Shown: positions 11,466 to 22,790, numbered from the stretch's first letter. The stretch is DNA of 64,000 nt from Mermis nigrescens (GCA_036768485.1 JAVLUZ010000142.1:3781848-3845847), one strand, 5' to 3'. Program-made: numbers and translations. Notes: a model not told the origin generated them from the letters alone.

Positions 11466-12433
11466 GCTGTAGGTACTTCAAAATGATCTTAATAAGCTTT
11501 ATATGTGGTCGCGTAAATGGCAGCTTCAGATATCTATCAATAAATGCTTAATTTTATACACGGGTTATAAAAATCCAAAACATCAATATTTCATTGGAAA
11601 TCAACCTTTGCCTTCTGATTCCGACTGTGTCCGTGACTTTTATAGGTGTTCAAATGTCTCTAAATTTGAAATTTCAACTGCATTATCACGAAATAATTAA
11701 AAAAGCTTCTTAACGCTTTAATTTGATACTGAAGTTATTCTTTTCTCGTGATAATCAAATTTTATCTCGTGCATTTGAGATATATGTTCGTCCATTACTT
11801 GAATACTGCTCTTCCGTTTGGAATCCTTATCGTATTCGAGATATTGATCGTATCGAAAGAGTTCAGCGCAAGTTTACGCGAAGTATTTTTGGCTTTGAGA
11901 GCGGTTTGTCTTATAACGATCGCTTAATTAAACTGTTTTTAGAACGCCTCGAATTACGCTGTATTCGTTTTTCTTTGTGTTTGTATTTTCAAATTATTAC
12001 TGGACAGCCTCATATTCTTCGTGACTATTTTTTCGCTTTCGATGACAATTGTACTCGCTCCGCCAATAATTTTAAGCTTATTGCTCTTGTGGCTCGTTCC
12101 GATATTCTGAAGTATGATTTCAGTCAAAGATATGTAAATCTGTGGAATTCGCTTCCAAATGATGTTGTAAATTCACCTAGCTTGGAAATTTTTGAACGCA
12201 AACTCAATACTATCAATCTGTCTATTATTTTAAAGGGGCGTGCGTAAGCTGTCACCTTCGTGACTGCATGTCCCTATTGCTAACGTTATAGTCGTATATA
12301 CTCGTATGTTGTCATGTGTGTCGTTTAAAATATCGTCGTCTTTTTTTATCGAGTTACATCCTTTTTCCTTTTTTGTATATGTGCTTTTTCCTGGACGTTG
12401 CAATAAATGCTTTTTGTTTGTTGTTGTTTGTTA
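11466..12433 (+). pseudogene. Jockey/CR1-type LINE, RT C-terminal part right of hAT insertion
   Basis: This continues the element broken at 8,720. It starts with LQNDLNKLYMWSRKWQLQIS directly after FADD, then IYVRPLLEYCSSVWNPYRIR, IERVQRKFTRSIFGFESG and WNSLPNDVVNSPSLEIF. A stop and frame change lie near 11,640-11,720, so it is inactive. The 3' end GCAATAAATGCTTTTTG with TTGTTG repetition looks like a LINE tail. Confidence 0.88.
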
Positions 12434-13464
12434 AAGTCGATAAAAACGTATAAAAATCATCCTAGGTGTGAAATAATGCCTTTTTGGAGTTTTCACATCG
12501 GCCTGCAACGACTGAAATGCAAAGAATTTTTTTTTAATTTTTTGAATTAATCAGGCCCGTACCCAGGAAGATAGGGGGACACGTGCCCCCCAGAAATAAA
12601 ATATGTGAATGATTTTTTCCTTTATTCCCCTTTGCTTTTTTAGTCAAAAATCGCAAAAAAATTTCGGCGCTTCGCTCCGAATTTAAAAATAATCATTTGA
12701 GTCTAGTTAGTCTCAAGCGCGCGGTTTGAACACCCCATTTTTAATCTTTATACAATCTGAAGCATATTTTGCATCGATGTCTTCTGTTCTGCATAGGTTT
12801 TATGCAGAAAATGAAATTTTAAATAGGGTGTCTATTGGATTCTCACCTTATCTAAGGCATCTGGGTAGAAAATTTTCCAACTTTTTAGCTCTAGTGGTCA
12901 TAAAACGTCCTTTTTAATTCATCTTTTGGTTCTCCTTATGTTTTTAAAAAAATTTGGTTGTGCTCTCCTCCCCCGAACCAAGACTCGCTCGTCGCCTTTT
13001 GCTGTACGCTTTTACTTTATCGACCGTACGTTTTATTATTTTCTTGCATCCTTCGTATTTGTCGCGTTTTCAGCAATAAATTATTTCATCCATTCATTCA
13101 CTCATTCAAATATAGAATTTTTAACTTTAAAATTTTCTAGTAAATGTGAGAGAAATTCACTTTATATCTCGCTGAATAAAATCTTAGTTGAAAATCGAAT
13201 TGTTTTCGAGACAATGCCTCATGAAATTATTCCGTCCGTTTAGTTCGAGTATCAATTGCTTAGTTAAAATCTTAAAAAATTTAGTGAAGAAAGTTAAAAT
13301 GAAATCAAAAATAAATTACAGGTATTCATCATGAATTAGATAAAATTTTTAACTGAATATAATCTTAATTTGAGTAAAGGTAATATCTTAGTAATTACAA
13401 TTATTTTTATTTATTATATTACTAATATTTTATTATGCTATCATTATTTTTCATCCTTACTATT
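12434..13464. other. Mixed repeat debris including a LINE-like 3' tail
   Basis: Near 13,060-13,110, CAGCAATAAATTATTTC followed by ATTC repeats looks like the tail of another LINE. A CGGCGCTTCGCTCCG hairpin lies at 12,665-12,679. No convincing gene is present. Confidence 0.35.
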
Positions 13465-13873
13465 CACGGTTTTTTTTGTATTCGGCAAAGATTTTTCCCG
13501 ATGTACAAAGACTTTTTCGGGACCTTCTTTGTACATGCACAAAGATTTTTAGGAAGACAAAAATTGCAAAAAAGTCAAAAATTCGCAAGTATTTTCGGCC
13601 CTTCGCGCCGAAATGAGTATTCGTGTGTTCTATATATCTTTATAATGTTTGAAATTGCATTTTAAAAGGAAAAATGTCATTTTTTGGCGCTCCGCGCCGT
13701 TTTAAAACGATTTTTAGTGATTTTTGCCCTCAGAGACCCAGAATTATCTAAAATACACTATTAAAGGTCGAACAACTCTAGTACCCAAAAATTTGTGTGA
13801 ACAAAATGTACCTACAAAGACTTGTGGAACATCTTTGTACATGTAGAAACGGACCTTGTACAAAAAAACGCTG
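13465..13873. mobile_element. hAT-type MITE of the TTTGTACAAAG family, 409 bp
   Basis: The left end is CACGGTTTTTTTTGTATTCG and the right end, read inward, is CAGCGTTTTTTTGTACAAGG. Flanking 8-mers TTACTATT (13,457-13,464) and CTACTATT (13,874-13,881) differ at one base. The interior has CTTTGTACATG units and two GGCGC-type hairpins (13,596-13,610 and 13,685-13,699). Confidence 0.75.
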
Positions 13874-13984
13874 CTACTATTACGATATATGTCACGAATA
13901 AGAGCTGAACACATATATCACATGAGAAATGCCTACATGGAACGTCATGACCACATTTTATGGTATGTTTCTAGGCTCCGGGCG

Positions 13985-14427
13985 TTCAGGCGCCGGGGCC
14001 TAGGCCCCGGCCCCGGCAAAAAAAGGCGGGACCCGGGCATACATGCACAGTATGGGAATTCTGGGGGTGAAAACTTAAAGTGCCTTTTTTGGGCCCAAAA
14101 ATGGCCGGTACGCGTTAAAAAACATCCTTTTTTGGCGTTTCTGACGATACTCTATTTTCTAGAGCATGAAATCATGAAAAAATTCGAAAAAAGTCGAATA
14201 AATTACCAATATATCGCTTAAAACATGAATATATGGCGCGAAGCGCCGAAAAATTTGGCGATTTTGAGCAAATAGATAGCCAAAAACCCTTAAAAAGACA
14301 CTTTTACTACCAATTTTCAGGTAAGTTTAGGAAACTTGAAAAATCGCTAATTCTGAGGGGGTGAAAAATTTTTTGCGGGGGGGGTCAAACCTCCCCCAAG
14401 ATCATATATGGACCCGGGTGCAGCTCT
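13985..14427. mobile_element. GC-rich hAT right end, split by a MITE
   Basis: GGCGCCGGGGCCTAGGCCCCGGCC-type units followed by CCGGCAAAAAAAGGCGGG and, after the nested MITE, TGCAGCTCTA match the right-end layout of the 5,111-6,242 element. The matching left TIR was not found, so the upstream border is unknown. Confidence 0.5.
14038..14410. mobile_element. hAT-type MITE, 373 bp, TSD GACCCGGG
   Basis: The ends are CATACATGCACAGTATGGG and, read inward, CATATATGATCTTGGGGG. An exact 8-bp duplication GACCCGGG (14,030-14,037 and 14,411-14,418) flanks it, and the host sequence is the end of a GC-rich hAT element. It contains GGCGCGAAGCGCCG at 14,235-14,248. It is the same family as 390-617. Confidence 0.82.
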
Positions 14428-15061
14428 AGTACATTGTTAAAATGATCAATGATGATCCGCTTTATTTTTATCCTTAGGTTAAGGCTTGGTTTAGTGGCAT
14501 TAGATCTTTACACTTACTATTCTGTAGAAGTACCTAATTCAGAAGCGTGATTCGGCTGATTTTGTATAAAATTTCAACCTTACGGTTCGAAATTGAAGTG
14601 CTCTGTTTGGGGGCGCTTCAGCGCGCCGCCTAAAACCTCCAAGCTATAGAAAGAAGATATAATTTACATTGGATTCTCAACGTATATAAGGTATCCGGGT
14701 AGCAAAACTTGCAAACTAAAATTCATCCTTTGGTCCCCCCTTATAATTTGAAAAATTTCGATCAAGCACCCTAAACAAAATCCTGGATACGGGTTTGGTG
14801 TGAATCATACCTAAAAATGTCCCCTTATTTAAGATTCTGGTTCACATTTCTGGGGGGATACTAATGACTTTTTAAAATTGAGCGCTCATATTGAGAGCCC
14901 AATGTTTCAATTTCAAGCACTTTTGAAGTAAATGGTCAATTTTCATCCCCTTCTGGCCTTCATTTTGCCTCATTACTCATTCCTCGTGTCCTTCGGTGCA
15001 TGTCATGTTATGTTGTGAATATAGTGCAATTTTCCCGTTTTTTTAGCAAATTTTGTACACA
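14428..15061. other. Unassigned repeat-rich sequence
   Basis: Phrases shared with neighbouring repeats occur (for example GGCGCTTCAGCGCGCCGC near 14,611), but no borders could be fixed and no gene is seen. Confidence 0.3.
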
Positions 15062-15285
15062 ACGCATACATGTAACGGCTTGAAATTTTGAGTGTTGGGG
15101 TTCTCCGGTCATTTTTAGGGGAGGGGTTGATGACCTTAAATTTTTGGCCAAAAAACTCCTAAAAGCGGCCAAAAAATTTTAATCTTTTCTAAAAATGGGG
15201 GCTGGTTAAAAATGCTTGGCGGATGGGTTGGGGACGACCAACTTTGGATAGCGGGATACCCCCATTCACCCTGTTATATGTATGA
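15062..15285. repeat. Dispersed repeat, CATGTAACGGCTTGAAATTT family
   Basis: The left end CATGTAACGGCTTGAAATTT and the right end, read inward CATATAACAGGGTGAATGGG, form imperfect inverted repeats. Copies recur at about 21,400-21,710, 26,860-27,080, 33,290-33,525, 37,855-38,045 and 40,560-40,765. I could not confirm a duplication. Confidence 0.55.
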
Positions 15286-15389
15286 TATGAATGTACATCA
15301 TATTCTACCTCTTGACGGAACATGAATACCAAATCGTTTTGTGTAGCTAAGTCATAAATTTTTTGTTAATTGTGTAAAAAGATTGAAAA

Positions 15390-15720
15390 AATTTGAGTGA
15401 TATAGTCGTGTAATTTCCATCTTGAATTCTTTACCTGAAAATGCTATAGACTACACGAAATAGGCATATTTTTTAAGTAGATTATAAAAAAATTGATCTT
15501 AAACTGTGTGTTAATGGGCGTTGCGTCAGTATGCGCGGTCTATTTATCGCCTTTACGTTTAAGCCCGCTTTCGTCTAACTATTCGTCTAAGAATGTACTT
15601 TATTTTTATTTATTTCGTTTTTAACAGATTTTCTTCTTCAACACCTTGTTTTAATTTCGTTGACTTAGCGAATAGAAATTGTTCGCTATTAGATCGCGTG
15701 TTATTTTATTTATTTTTAAG
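15390..15720 (+). pseudogene. LINE C-terminal remnant
   Basis: ILNSLPENAIDYT followed, after stops, by a short stretch with AYFLSRL matches the end of Jockey-type reverse transcriptases (compare WNSLPNDVVNSPS at 12,140-12,180). The region after it looks like untranslated LINE sequence. It sits just upstream of the ZFAND2-like start codon. Confidence 0.5.
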
Positions 15721-15830
15721 GTAAAGGTTGTAATAACTGAAGTGAAGATCTTAAATCCTTAAAGTCGTTAGTCTGCTTCGTTGTTTTACGCTTCGTTTAT
15801 TAACTTTCACCTGTGGAATCCTGGGTGACA

Positions 15831-15885
15831 ATGGAATTTCCAGATCTGGGAAGGAATTGCTTTCACAGGTCTTGCAATCGCTTGG
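15831..15885 (+). CDS. ZFAND2: ZFAND2-like exon 1
   Basis: The ATG opens MEFPDLGRNCFHRSCNRL, the conserved family N-terminus with the first two zinc ligands. The donor is G|GTAAG, phase 1. Confidence 0.92.
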
Positions 15886-18800
15886 GTAAGCTACATATAT
15901 TAGTTATTTTTTAATAAAGCTCAAATCGTTGAGAGTGTTACGGTGCTGCTTAGGTCGATTAGCTTCAGACGGTGGCTTAGTCAGCTTATGCTGGTTGAAA
16001 GATAGGCGCAGACCTGTATCCAGAATTTTGTTGCGGGGGTGCACGACCAAAATTTCTAAAAACAAGGACCACCAAAGGATGAATTCAAGAAAAAGTTTTT
16101 ACGATCGGTTTGGGGTGCCCTGCTATCTCTTTGGATGCGGGCCTGATTAGATACTTACTTATGCCTTTTAACAGCTGCCGAATATTTTCTCCTACATATG
16201 TTTTTTACCGTTAATGGCAGCAGGCACCTTGAAATACAGTTCAGGTAGGATGTCCAATGTTGGTCTGTTTACCCTCTTATGTAGACATATATAGGTAACT
16301 TTAAATTTTTAATATTGAAAGATGCAATTTTTAAAAAATCTTTTCTTAAGACTTCTTGCCGATGAAGTGTGATGCCTGCGGCAATATTTTTTGGTAAGCA
16401 TGTTTTTGTGATAAATGGAAATGTATATTACGGTTTTCAACATGTTCTTTCCATTGAGAATGTAAAAATTTGATTTTTGTTTCAAAAAGAAATTTTCTTG
16501 ATTTTTAAACCACTGAATATTATTTAACGGTAGCAAAACCTGAAACGTTAAAATCTGTGAAGCTGTAAAATAAACTGCTTATTTTATTCTCAGACTATAT
16601 ATAATTTCGCAAGTATTTACTATTATTGAAATTATTCGAATTCAAATTTTACACGATCAGCAGTACAGACTGTGTACAGATGTTAAGATGATGTCATTGG
16701 TGCTTGTACACATTCAAACAAATTTCATGCAGGAAAAGAATGAACATCTGACAACTTAGCAATTGCTAAAAGATTGAACTATCTGACAACTTAGTAATTA
16801 GCATTGTTTCACCCTTGTAAAATTGTTCTCGCTGTATGTGCTATCTACATGCTATCTACATCGCAGCGTTTTCTCTCGTTTTTAGCTGCAATCACATCAA
16901 ATACGATTCTCATGCGTGCACATCGTCTTACAAGAAGGTGAGCTGATGTGGATACCGTCTTGTGGGTTGCCTCGGTTGAGAATTCTTTTGTTTTATGGAT
17001 TGATGAGTGAAATCATTTTAGAAACGAAGAGAACAGTCTGGTGTAATAACTTATGATTTATAGGTTTTTAGGGGTGTCTTACTCTTCCATTCCCCAAAAA
17101 ATTTCCAAACCTGAAATTATTTCACCCTCCCAGAATTTGCGATCTTTCAAAAATTTTCCACGGCTAAGGAAAATTAAACGCTTATCTCACCATTGGCTTT
17201 GATCTAAAATTGCAGCTAGACGCAGGGGGCGCCTCCCTGAATATAGTTCCTGCTGCAGGTATTTATATGATGCGTTCTCGTGTTTTATTTTATTGAGTAT
17301 TGTTTTTTGTTTTCATTTTTTCATTTTGTTGGACTTTTAAGTTTTCTATTTTCCATGTGCCTATACATTTGAGTAGAAAATTTATCAGTCAACTTTAAAT
17401 TTTAGAGCGCATAGGGAATTAGATGAAAGCATGCACAATAAAGAGGATGATCATTTGAGTATTTTTTAGTCAAATTTAAATCGTAGAGCAGATGAAAGCA
17501 CACTTAATAAAGAGGATGATCTTTGGTGCGTTTATTACTGTTCCATAAGTCGGCCATGCTTCCCACATCTTCTGAAGTTGAGATCTTTTTATCCCTTCTT
17601 CCAACAGAAAATGGCATTTTCGCTTATTGATTAAGTTTTTTAATGTTTTTCAAGCTAAAATTTTGTGATTGGCCAGCTGGCCAGCTACCCCAGCATTTTG
17701 ATTTCTCAATGTACACATACGAGTAAAGTTAAGATGATTTGCAGGGTAAAGTTTAATTTGACTCTTTCCCCATGGTTAAATTTTGAAAGTTTGAACAAAC
17801 GATGCTGGAGTTTTAGTCAGTAGTGAAAACGCGTTTTATCTTCACTATTGCATATGTTATGAGTTGTCGTGGGTTTGTTAAGCCTCGTCACACCACCTCT
17901 ATTTTTGCACTTAAATCTTTAACGTAGGGCGTTTTACACTGAAATTTATTGATGCACATTTCACCGGGCACCTCATACAGTAATAAACGTTTTGAATGCG
18001 ATTTCAACAGAATGTTCAAGTGCCTGTTTGTCCTCTGTGTGATACGCCAGTACCGGTGGCAAGGGGAGAGCTTCCTGATCTAAAAGTTGGCGACCATATT
18101 GATCGCGATTGTCAGTCTGATCCGGCCAAATTTAAACGCAAATCGAATATGCATAGATGTTCCGTTCAGGGCTGCAGAAATAGAGAGGTAGACTTATACA
18201 GGTGGTCCAAAAAAAGACTCAACTTAAGTTAACTTAACTTCAGTTGAGGTGATCATAATAGTTCAAGATTGGCTGCATTGAATAGATAAAAATGTCATTT
18301 TTAAGCTATAAAAATTTTGGCCAGCTATCAGCGTTTTAGGGGCTACGACGATTGGTCTACACCATATTTAAGCCCAAAAGCGTGTATAATTATGTCATCA
18401 GTTTGCTTTCTTTTTTGATGATATCTTGAAGTGTTTGCATCTTACAGAACTACCTACTCCGGGGCTTTTAGAAATGTGATGCTTACTCCTCAGTAACGTG
18501 ATACAAAGCAGAAACCTTTTTGGTGTAAACAATATCATAGTGGGAGTGTGTAAACAAATCGCCGTAACCTACCAACCGCTGACAGCTGGCCAAAACTTTT
18601 CACGCGGTCTTCGCAAAAACATTTATCCATCTAATGCGAGTAATCTCAAAGTTCTGTATCTATAATTACCCATGTTGTGATGTAACTAGTTTTTTTCGGG
18701 AAGTTCTTTATAAAGCTTTAGTGCGTACTATTCACTAGTTTGTTTCTCGTCGACATACTTAGTGTAATTGTGTTTAGCCAGTCTGAATATTCATATTGAA

Positions 18801-21800
18801 GCATATTTTGTTCGTAGGAAATCTCACGCCGTATCTTTACTGTACCTAGTTCGGTATTTGGAACTTTTTATTCTGCTATTTATTCCGTATTTATTTATTT
18901 TTGTGTAATTTTTATTTTATTTTGTATTTTAGTATTTATTGTATTCAAAAATAATGCGTATTTATCGCGCAGGGTCCATGATTATTGGAAGTAATTCCTG
19001 ACCATGCTTTTTTATGGGACAACGATTTTGGGGCTCATGCAAAGATTTTTGTAGCTATCTTTGTAAGATATACAAAGATCTTTGGGGCAAAGTGATAATA
19101 ATTTTTAAACTTTTCTCGCATTTTTTAGCAAAATTTCAAAATTTTCGGTGCATCTTTGTGCAATCATAAACCTCGTTGTGCACCGCAAACCTCTTTGCGC
19201 CGACATTTTTTTGCATTTATCTCTTCTGTTTTTTCAAGATTTCATGCAGGGAAATGGAGTGTTTCACAATTTATTACTTTCTTGCTGTTTGAATCAACTG
19301 AATTAAGAACCAGGTAACACTTTTTACACCAAGTCGGTAGCCTATGACAGGCTGTTGATATGTAAAATTGTCTATGTTTACTGTGTACCTATATGTTATA
19401 TACATACACAAAAAAATTTGATATGACTTTTCCGGAGATGTTGATATAAGAAGTATTCCTGATTTATTTCTGCGAATTCCGTTAATACAGAAGCACAGGA
19501 AATTAATAAATTTGCGCCCGGCATTATAATTTTTTTTAAATTTTTTCGGAGTGCGAGCGAGCAGCGACTTTTCAGGATCTATAAATCTGTTTAACGCTAA
19601 AAACTAATTAATCAAATATTTTTCAAAATATTTGATAAATTAATTTTTATAACAATAAGATAGTTCGAGACAGTCAAAAATGCATTTTACCTCCGAATAT
19701 TTGCTGAGTTGTATCGAAAATGATGAACACCTCTGTCAGCAGAAACATGCACACGGTGAAAAGTTTCAAGAGGTCTAGGGTAAACCGACTTCCCTGCGTG
19801 GGGAGGGTTAATGAATTCTTAATTTTGCTTTTGAATGCTAAATTTTGACATCCAATTCCTTGTATCCTATTCTTCATGAATTTTTGTGGTTAAATTTGCA
19901 TGAAAACAACAAGGAGGGCGATACAATGAACAGTGACATTTAATATATACGAAACATTGGAAAGAAAGTATCCGGATGAACAGTATGAACATTATATTTC
20001 TCGAAAAATAAATATTTGTACCTAAAATCATACTGCTGGACATCGTTTGACGTTTTTCGTGATTCAAGTTGTCCCGAAAAACTGGGGAGGTGTGCCGTTC
20101 ATGAGTCCTGGTAGGGGATACCCCATACCCTTCAGTGTGCACGTGTGGCTAAGTTTTATAACAAAACAGTGTGAATAATTTGGCACAACATGATTTGCTT
20201 TTGGCCATATACGTTGCTTTTTAGTTTGTCCCAGTTGTTTGTCCATCCTGCCGAAAAAACTACTGTTTTCAACATCGTAACGTTTTGGATCACGAATGCG
20301 GTGCTTTCCAACGAACTGGTCGTTCTTTAAGCAATCCAGCGTTAGCCGCATTAAATAGACAGAAGCATAACCAAACGCAAGTTCAAGCATATTTTAAAAT
20401 TTTTTGATCGTATAGGTTTTTACTCAGTCGTTCTTCGTATTCAATAAGCTTCTATTAAAAATAAGTGTTATGCCAAAATATTGTGGTTAATTTGGATAGC
20501 TAACTTTTATATCAACCTTCCTAATCTTGTGAATGACCTCTAGAATTTTTGATTCCTCGAACCATTGGAAGAAGGTTTGTTTTTCCTCTCTGGTATTTTA
20601 TTTTTCCGATTTTCATCAAAGACGACTAATTTTTCGCCTTTTGATTAAAGTGAGTGTTTATTTTTGCGAAAGTAAGCAGAAATGGTGCTTTTTAAGTCGC
20701 TTGCGAAAATTATAATGCGCTGGAAAGATGCTTGAAAATGCTAATTAAATGAAGGTTTCGCGTAATTTTTTAACTGTTTGAACCTTACATATTTATTCAC
20801 ATGCGTTTTCCAAAAAACTGTTGAGCTTTAATTTTCCCCTTAGAATTCGATTATATACTGTGCTGTCTCGCTCGTTATCACATGCCAAATATTTTACAGG
20901 AATCCGAGCAGTTCGGCGGGCAAAATCACACAATCACAAATGACTGTTTCGCAAAATGGATTTTTAGTAAGCCAAATGGTTGTTCTTATTTTCTTTTGCT
21001 GCAAATAGTGGAAATTCATTCGGGTTGAAGTTAAATATATGTTTTATCCTTTCATGCTTTCATAATCGTATTTTGTAACTCTTGTCAATTCTTATTTTAT
21101 ACGAATGTAAAATTCACTTGCGTGTAAAGCTTTGTAACGACAAACAAAAATTAAAAAAATCGCTTTGATACCCACTTCAGTTTTTTCCCGAAAAATCGAA
21201 AGTGGGAAAAATTTTATACAAAAATTTTATGTCTTTATTTTAATTTAAAAGATTTTGAAAAAATAAAAAATTGTAATAAAAATTCGACATTTGTAGAAAT
21301 TTTGCATGGAAATGTGCTCACGCATGTTGGAATTTTATTAAATACCTATTACTTCTGAGCTAAAATCTCGTAAAATTTCGGTTGAATGATGGCACATTGA
21401 GTGATAATACACCTATCAACGCAAGTTTTTGCCAAGGATGAAAGGGGGTAAAAAAAGCATAGTTCTTATGGGATCGGGAACGACCGACTTTGGCCATCCC
21501 ACTATTATGTACAGGCATAATAGGATGACCAACCGACTTGGCCATCCCCCTGTTATGTGACAGGTAACAGCTCAAAATGGGGGTGGTCAAATGACTATCA
21601 GTTTTCGGCCAAAAATTGCAAAAATCACTTAAAAATGGCCCAAAAAAGCAAGTTCTCGCCGAGAATCGGGGAAGGATACTAAGACATCCCGGTCTTTGGG
21701 CTGATGGAGGATAGTTACCTTCATATATATATTTATATTTTTTATTTTGTTGAAGAAATTTCTTTTTGCATGCAGTTTTATGATAAGTTTCAAAGAAATG

Positions 21801-22031
21801 ATTTTATTCATTTTAAAACTAATTCTTATTTGCAATCAGAGCGACGATGAAGCTTTGACCAAGGCTATTCATTTGTCTTTGAATGACTCTAAAGCTGATT
21901 CTGTCAGCGTAAAACCGACACAAGAGGAATTGGATCGTCGATTAGCCGAAGCTCTGTCATTAGGCGATGAATTTTATCAATCTGAATTAAGACGACAGCA
22001 GGATCTGAAGAGGAGTTGTGTGATTTCGTGA
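15831..22031 (+). CDS. ZFAND2: AN1-type zinc finger protein 2 (ZFAND2/AIRAP-like), 7 exons
   Basis: Joined exons give 245 codons plus stop, close to the vertebrate ZFAND2B length. In order: MEFPDLGRNCFHRSCNRLD with the first AN1 finger; a linker KKNVQVPVCPLCDTPVPVAR that is a family hallmark; the second AN1 finger (VCPSCRKNYCFQHRNVLDHE); a short linker; two ubiquitin-interacting motifs (DEALTKAIHLSL and LDRRLAEALSLGDEF); and a C-terminal CVIS, a CaaX box predicted to be farnesylated. Known for the family: ZFAND2 proteins bind the proteasome and p97/VCP and help clear misfolded or mistargeted proteins, ZFAND2B being tethered to the ER through its prenyl group. UIMs plus CaaX favour ZFAND2B over ZFAND2A. 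All phases agree; one intron seems to be GC-AG. Introns hold repeats. Whether it is expressed is unknown. Confidence 0.92.
16351..16393 (+). CDS. ZFAND2: ZFAND2-like exon 2
   Basis: After the acceptor TTTTCTTAAG, the exon reads (D)FLPMKCDACGNIF, with a CxxC pair of the first AN1 finger. It ends TG|GTAAGC in phase 2. Only 43 nt long. Confidence 0.9.
16886..16937 (+). CDS. ZFAND2: ZFAND2-like exon 3
   Basis: After CGTTTTTAG it reads (C)CNHIKYDSHACTSSYKK, supplying the last Cys/His ligands of AN1 finger 1. The donor is AAG|GTGAGC, phase 0. Confidence 0.9.
18011..18187 (+). CDS. ZFAND2: ZFAND2-like exon 4
   Basis: Acceptor ATTTCAACAG. It encodes NVQVPVCPLCDTPVPVARGE, then DHIDRDCQSDPAKFKRK and CSVQGCRNRE, which begins AN1 finger 2. 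The donor is GAG|GTAGAC, phase 0. Confidence 0.92.
18188..20224. other. ZFAND2-like intron 4
   Basis: Contains CAAAGAT/CTTTGTA repeat debris (19,040-19,200) and a dispersed repeat at about 19,866-20,150. No exon-like sequence was found. Confidence 0.6.
19866..20150. repeat. Dispersed repeat shared with 24,895-25,130
   Basis: Both copies share TTCTTCATGAAT, GGTTAAATTTGCATGAAAAC or close variants, a GGGCGATRCA phrase and CCTTCAGTGTGCACGTGTG or close variants, in the same order. Each lies in an intron upstream of a host exon. Short open frames on the minus strand are not conserved. The family is unknown. Confidence 0.55.
20225..20376 (+). CDS. ZFAND2: ZFAND2-like exon 5 (GC-AG donor)
   Basis: Acceptor TTGCTTTTTAG. 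It reads FVPVVCPSCRKNYCFQHRNV and continues LDHECGAFQRTGRSLSNPAL, completing AN1 finger 2. No GT donor keeps the frame; AAC|GCAAGT does, so a GC-AG intron is inferred. An ORF on the opposite strand here is a shadow. Confidence 0.85.
20900..20966 (+). CDS. ZFAND2: ZFAND2-like exon 6
   Basis: Acceptor ATATTTTACAG-type (AAATATTTTACAG). It encodes NPSSSAGKITQSQMTVSQNG then FL, the low-complexity linker before the UIMs. Donor TTA|GTAAGC, phase 0. Confidence 0.82.
21400..21710. repeat. AACGGCT-type dispersed repeat, rearranged copy
   Basis: GGGATCGGGAACGACCGACTTTGG and GGCCATCCCCCTGTTATGTG-like phrases match the copies at 15,062 and 40,560. It lies in the last ZFAND2-like intron. Confidence 0.45.
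21840..22031 (+). CDS. ZFAND2: ZFAND2-like exon 7 (UIMs, CaaX)
   Basis: Acceptor TTTGCAATCAG. It carries SDDEALTKAIHLSLND and LDRRLAEALSLGDEF, two UIM-type helices with acidic starts and Ala/Ser cores, and ends KRSCVIS before TGA. An AATAAA near 22,135 could be the polyadenylation signal. Confidence 0.92.
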   Translation, partial: SDDEALTKAIHLSLNDSKADSVSVKPTQEELDRRLAEALSLGDEFYQSELRRQQDLKRSCVIS

Positions 22032-22790
22032 TATCTGCTACACATGCATAAATGCCTTTTATTTGTTGCTTCTTGCAATCTTTTTTCGGCTTTTTATTAT
22101 TGAATGAATGAAACGAATTCTGCTAAAAATCTTAAATAAATTGCTGAAAATTTTAGAAATACGGATCATCGAGTTCTGAGTCTATTTCAATTATTTTTAT
22201 TCATTTTTGTATTCTCTGTTGCTTTTTTAGGATTGTGAAACGTACGATTTGCGTGTTCGGGCATTATCGGCTATTGAAATAATTACGATATAAAAATTGC
22301 CTACCTATGTTTGTAAAATAATCTGTTGGCAATACAAAAATGCATGATTCTAAGACTGACTTACTTTCTTGATTTCGACACATGGAAAAAATTGGAATTT
22401 TTGATTTGATATTCAATTTGAGCTTGTCTTTGATTCGCGTTAAACATGTTATTGATGCGCAAGATTTGTTGCAGCGAATCTTTCATGTCGTTAAATCAAC
22501 GCCAATTAGCCGATGTGCTTTTGTTTTAATGCATTCCGTACCGATATTGATTTTGCTTGGAATAAATTATGCTTGCATAACTTGTCATTTGATTTCTTAT
22601 TTGCGTCTTCGAAGGTCTACAACACGTAGGATTGATTATGCAGCCTTGCTTTCCAAAAATTGTCTATTGAGCAACCTTTATGAATACTCGTTTGTAATTT
22701 TTCTGCTTTTCTAATGTAAAATATTCTCAATCAGTAGGAGGAAACTCAGCATCTGTTATTTTTCTGTCTGTTTTAAAGTATATTAGCGTA

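Noticed and set aside
20064..20390. Minus-strand frame of 108 codons
   Set aside because: It is the antisense shadow of ZFAND2-like exon 5 and adjoining repeat.
22231..22295. Alternative last exon DCETYDLRVRALSAIEIITI after a strong acceptor
   Set aside because: No family resemblance and no clear donor in exon 7; left only as a point to test.
22382..22714. Open frame with hydrophobic segments (110 codons)
   Set aside because: AT-rich sequence often gives such frames; no family match and no splice or neighbour support.
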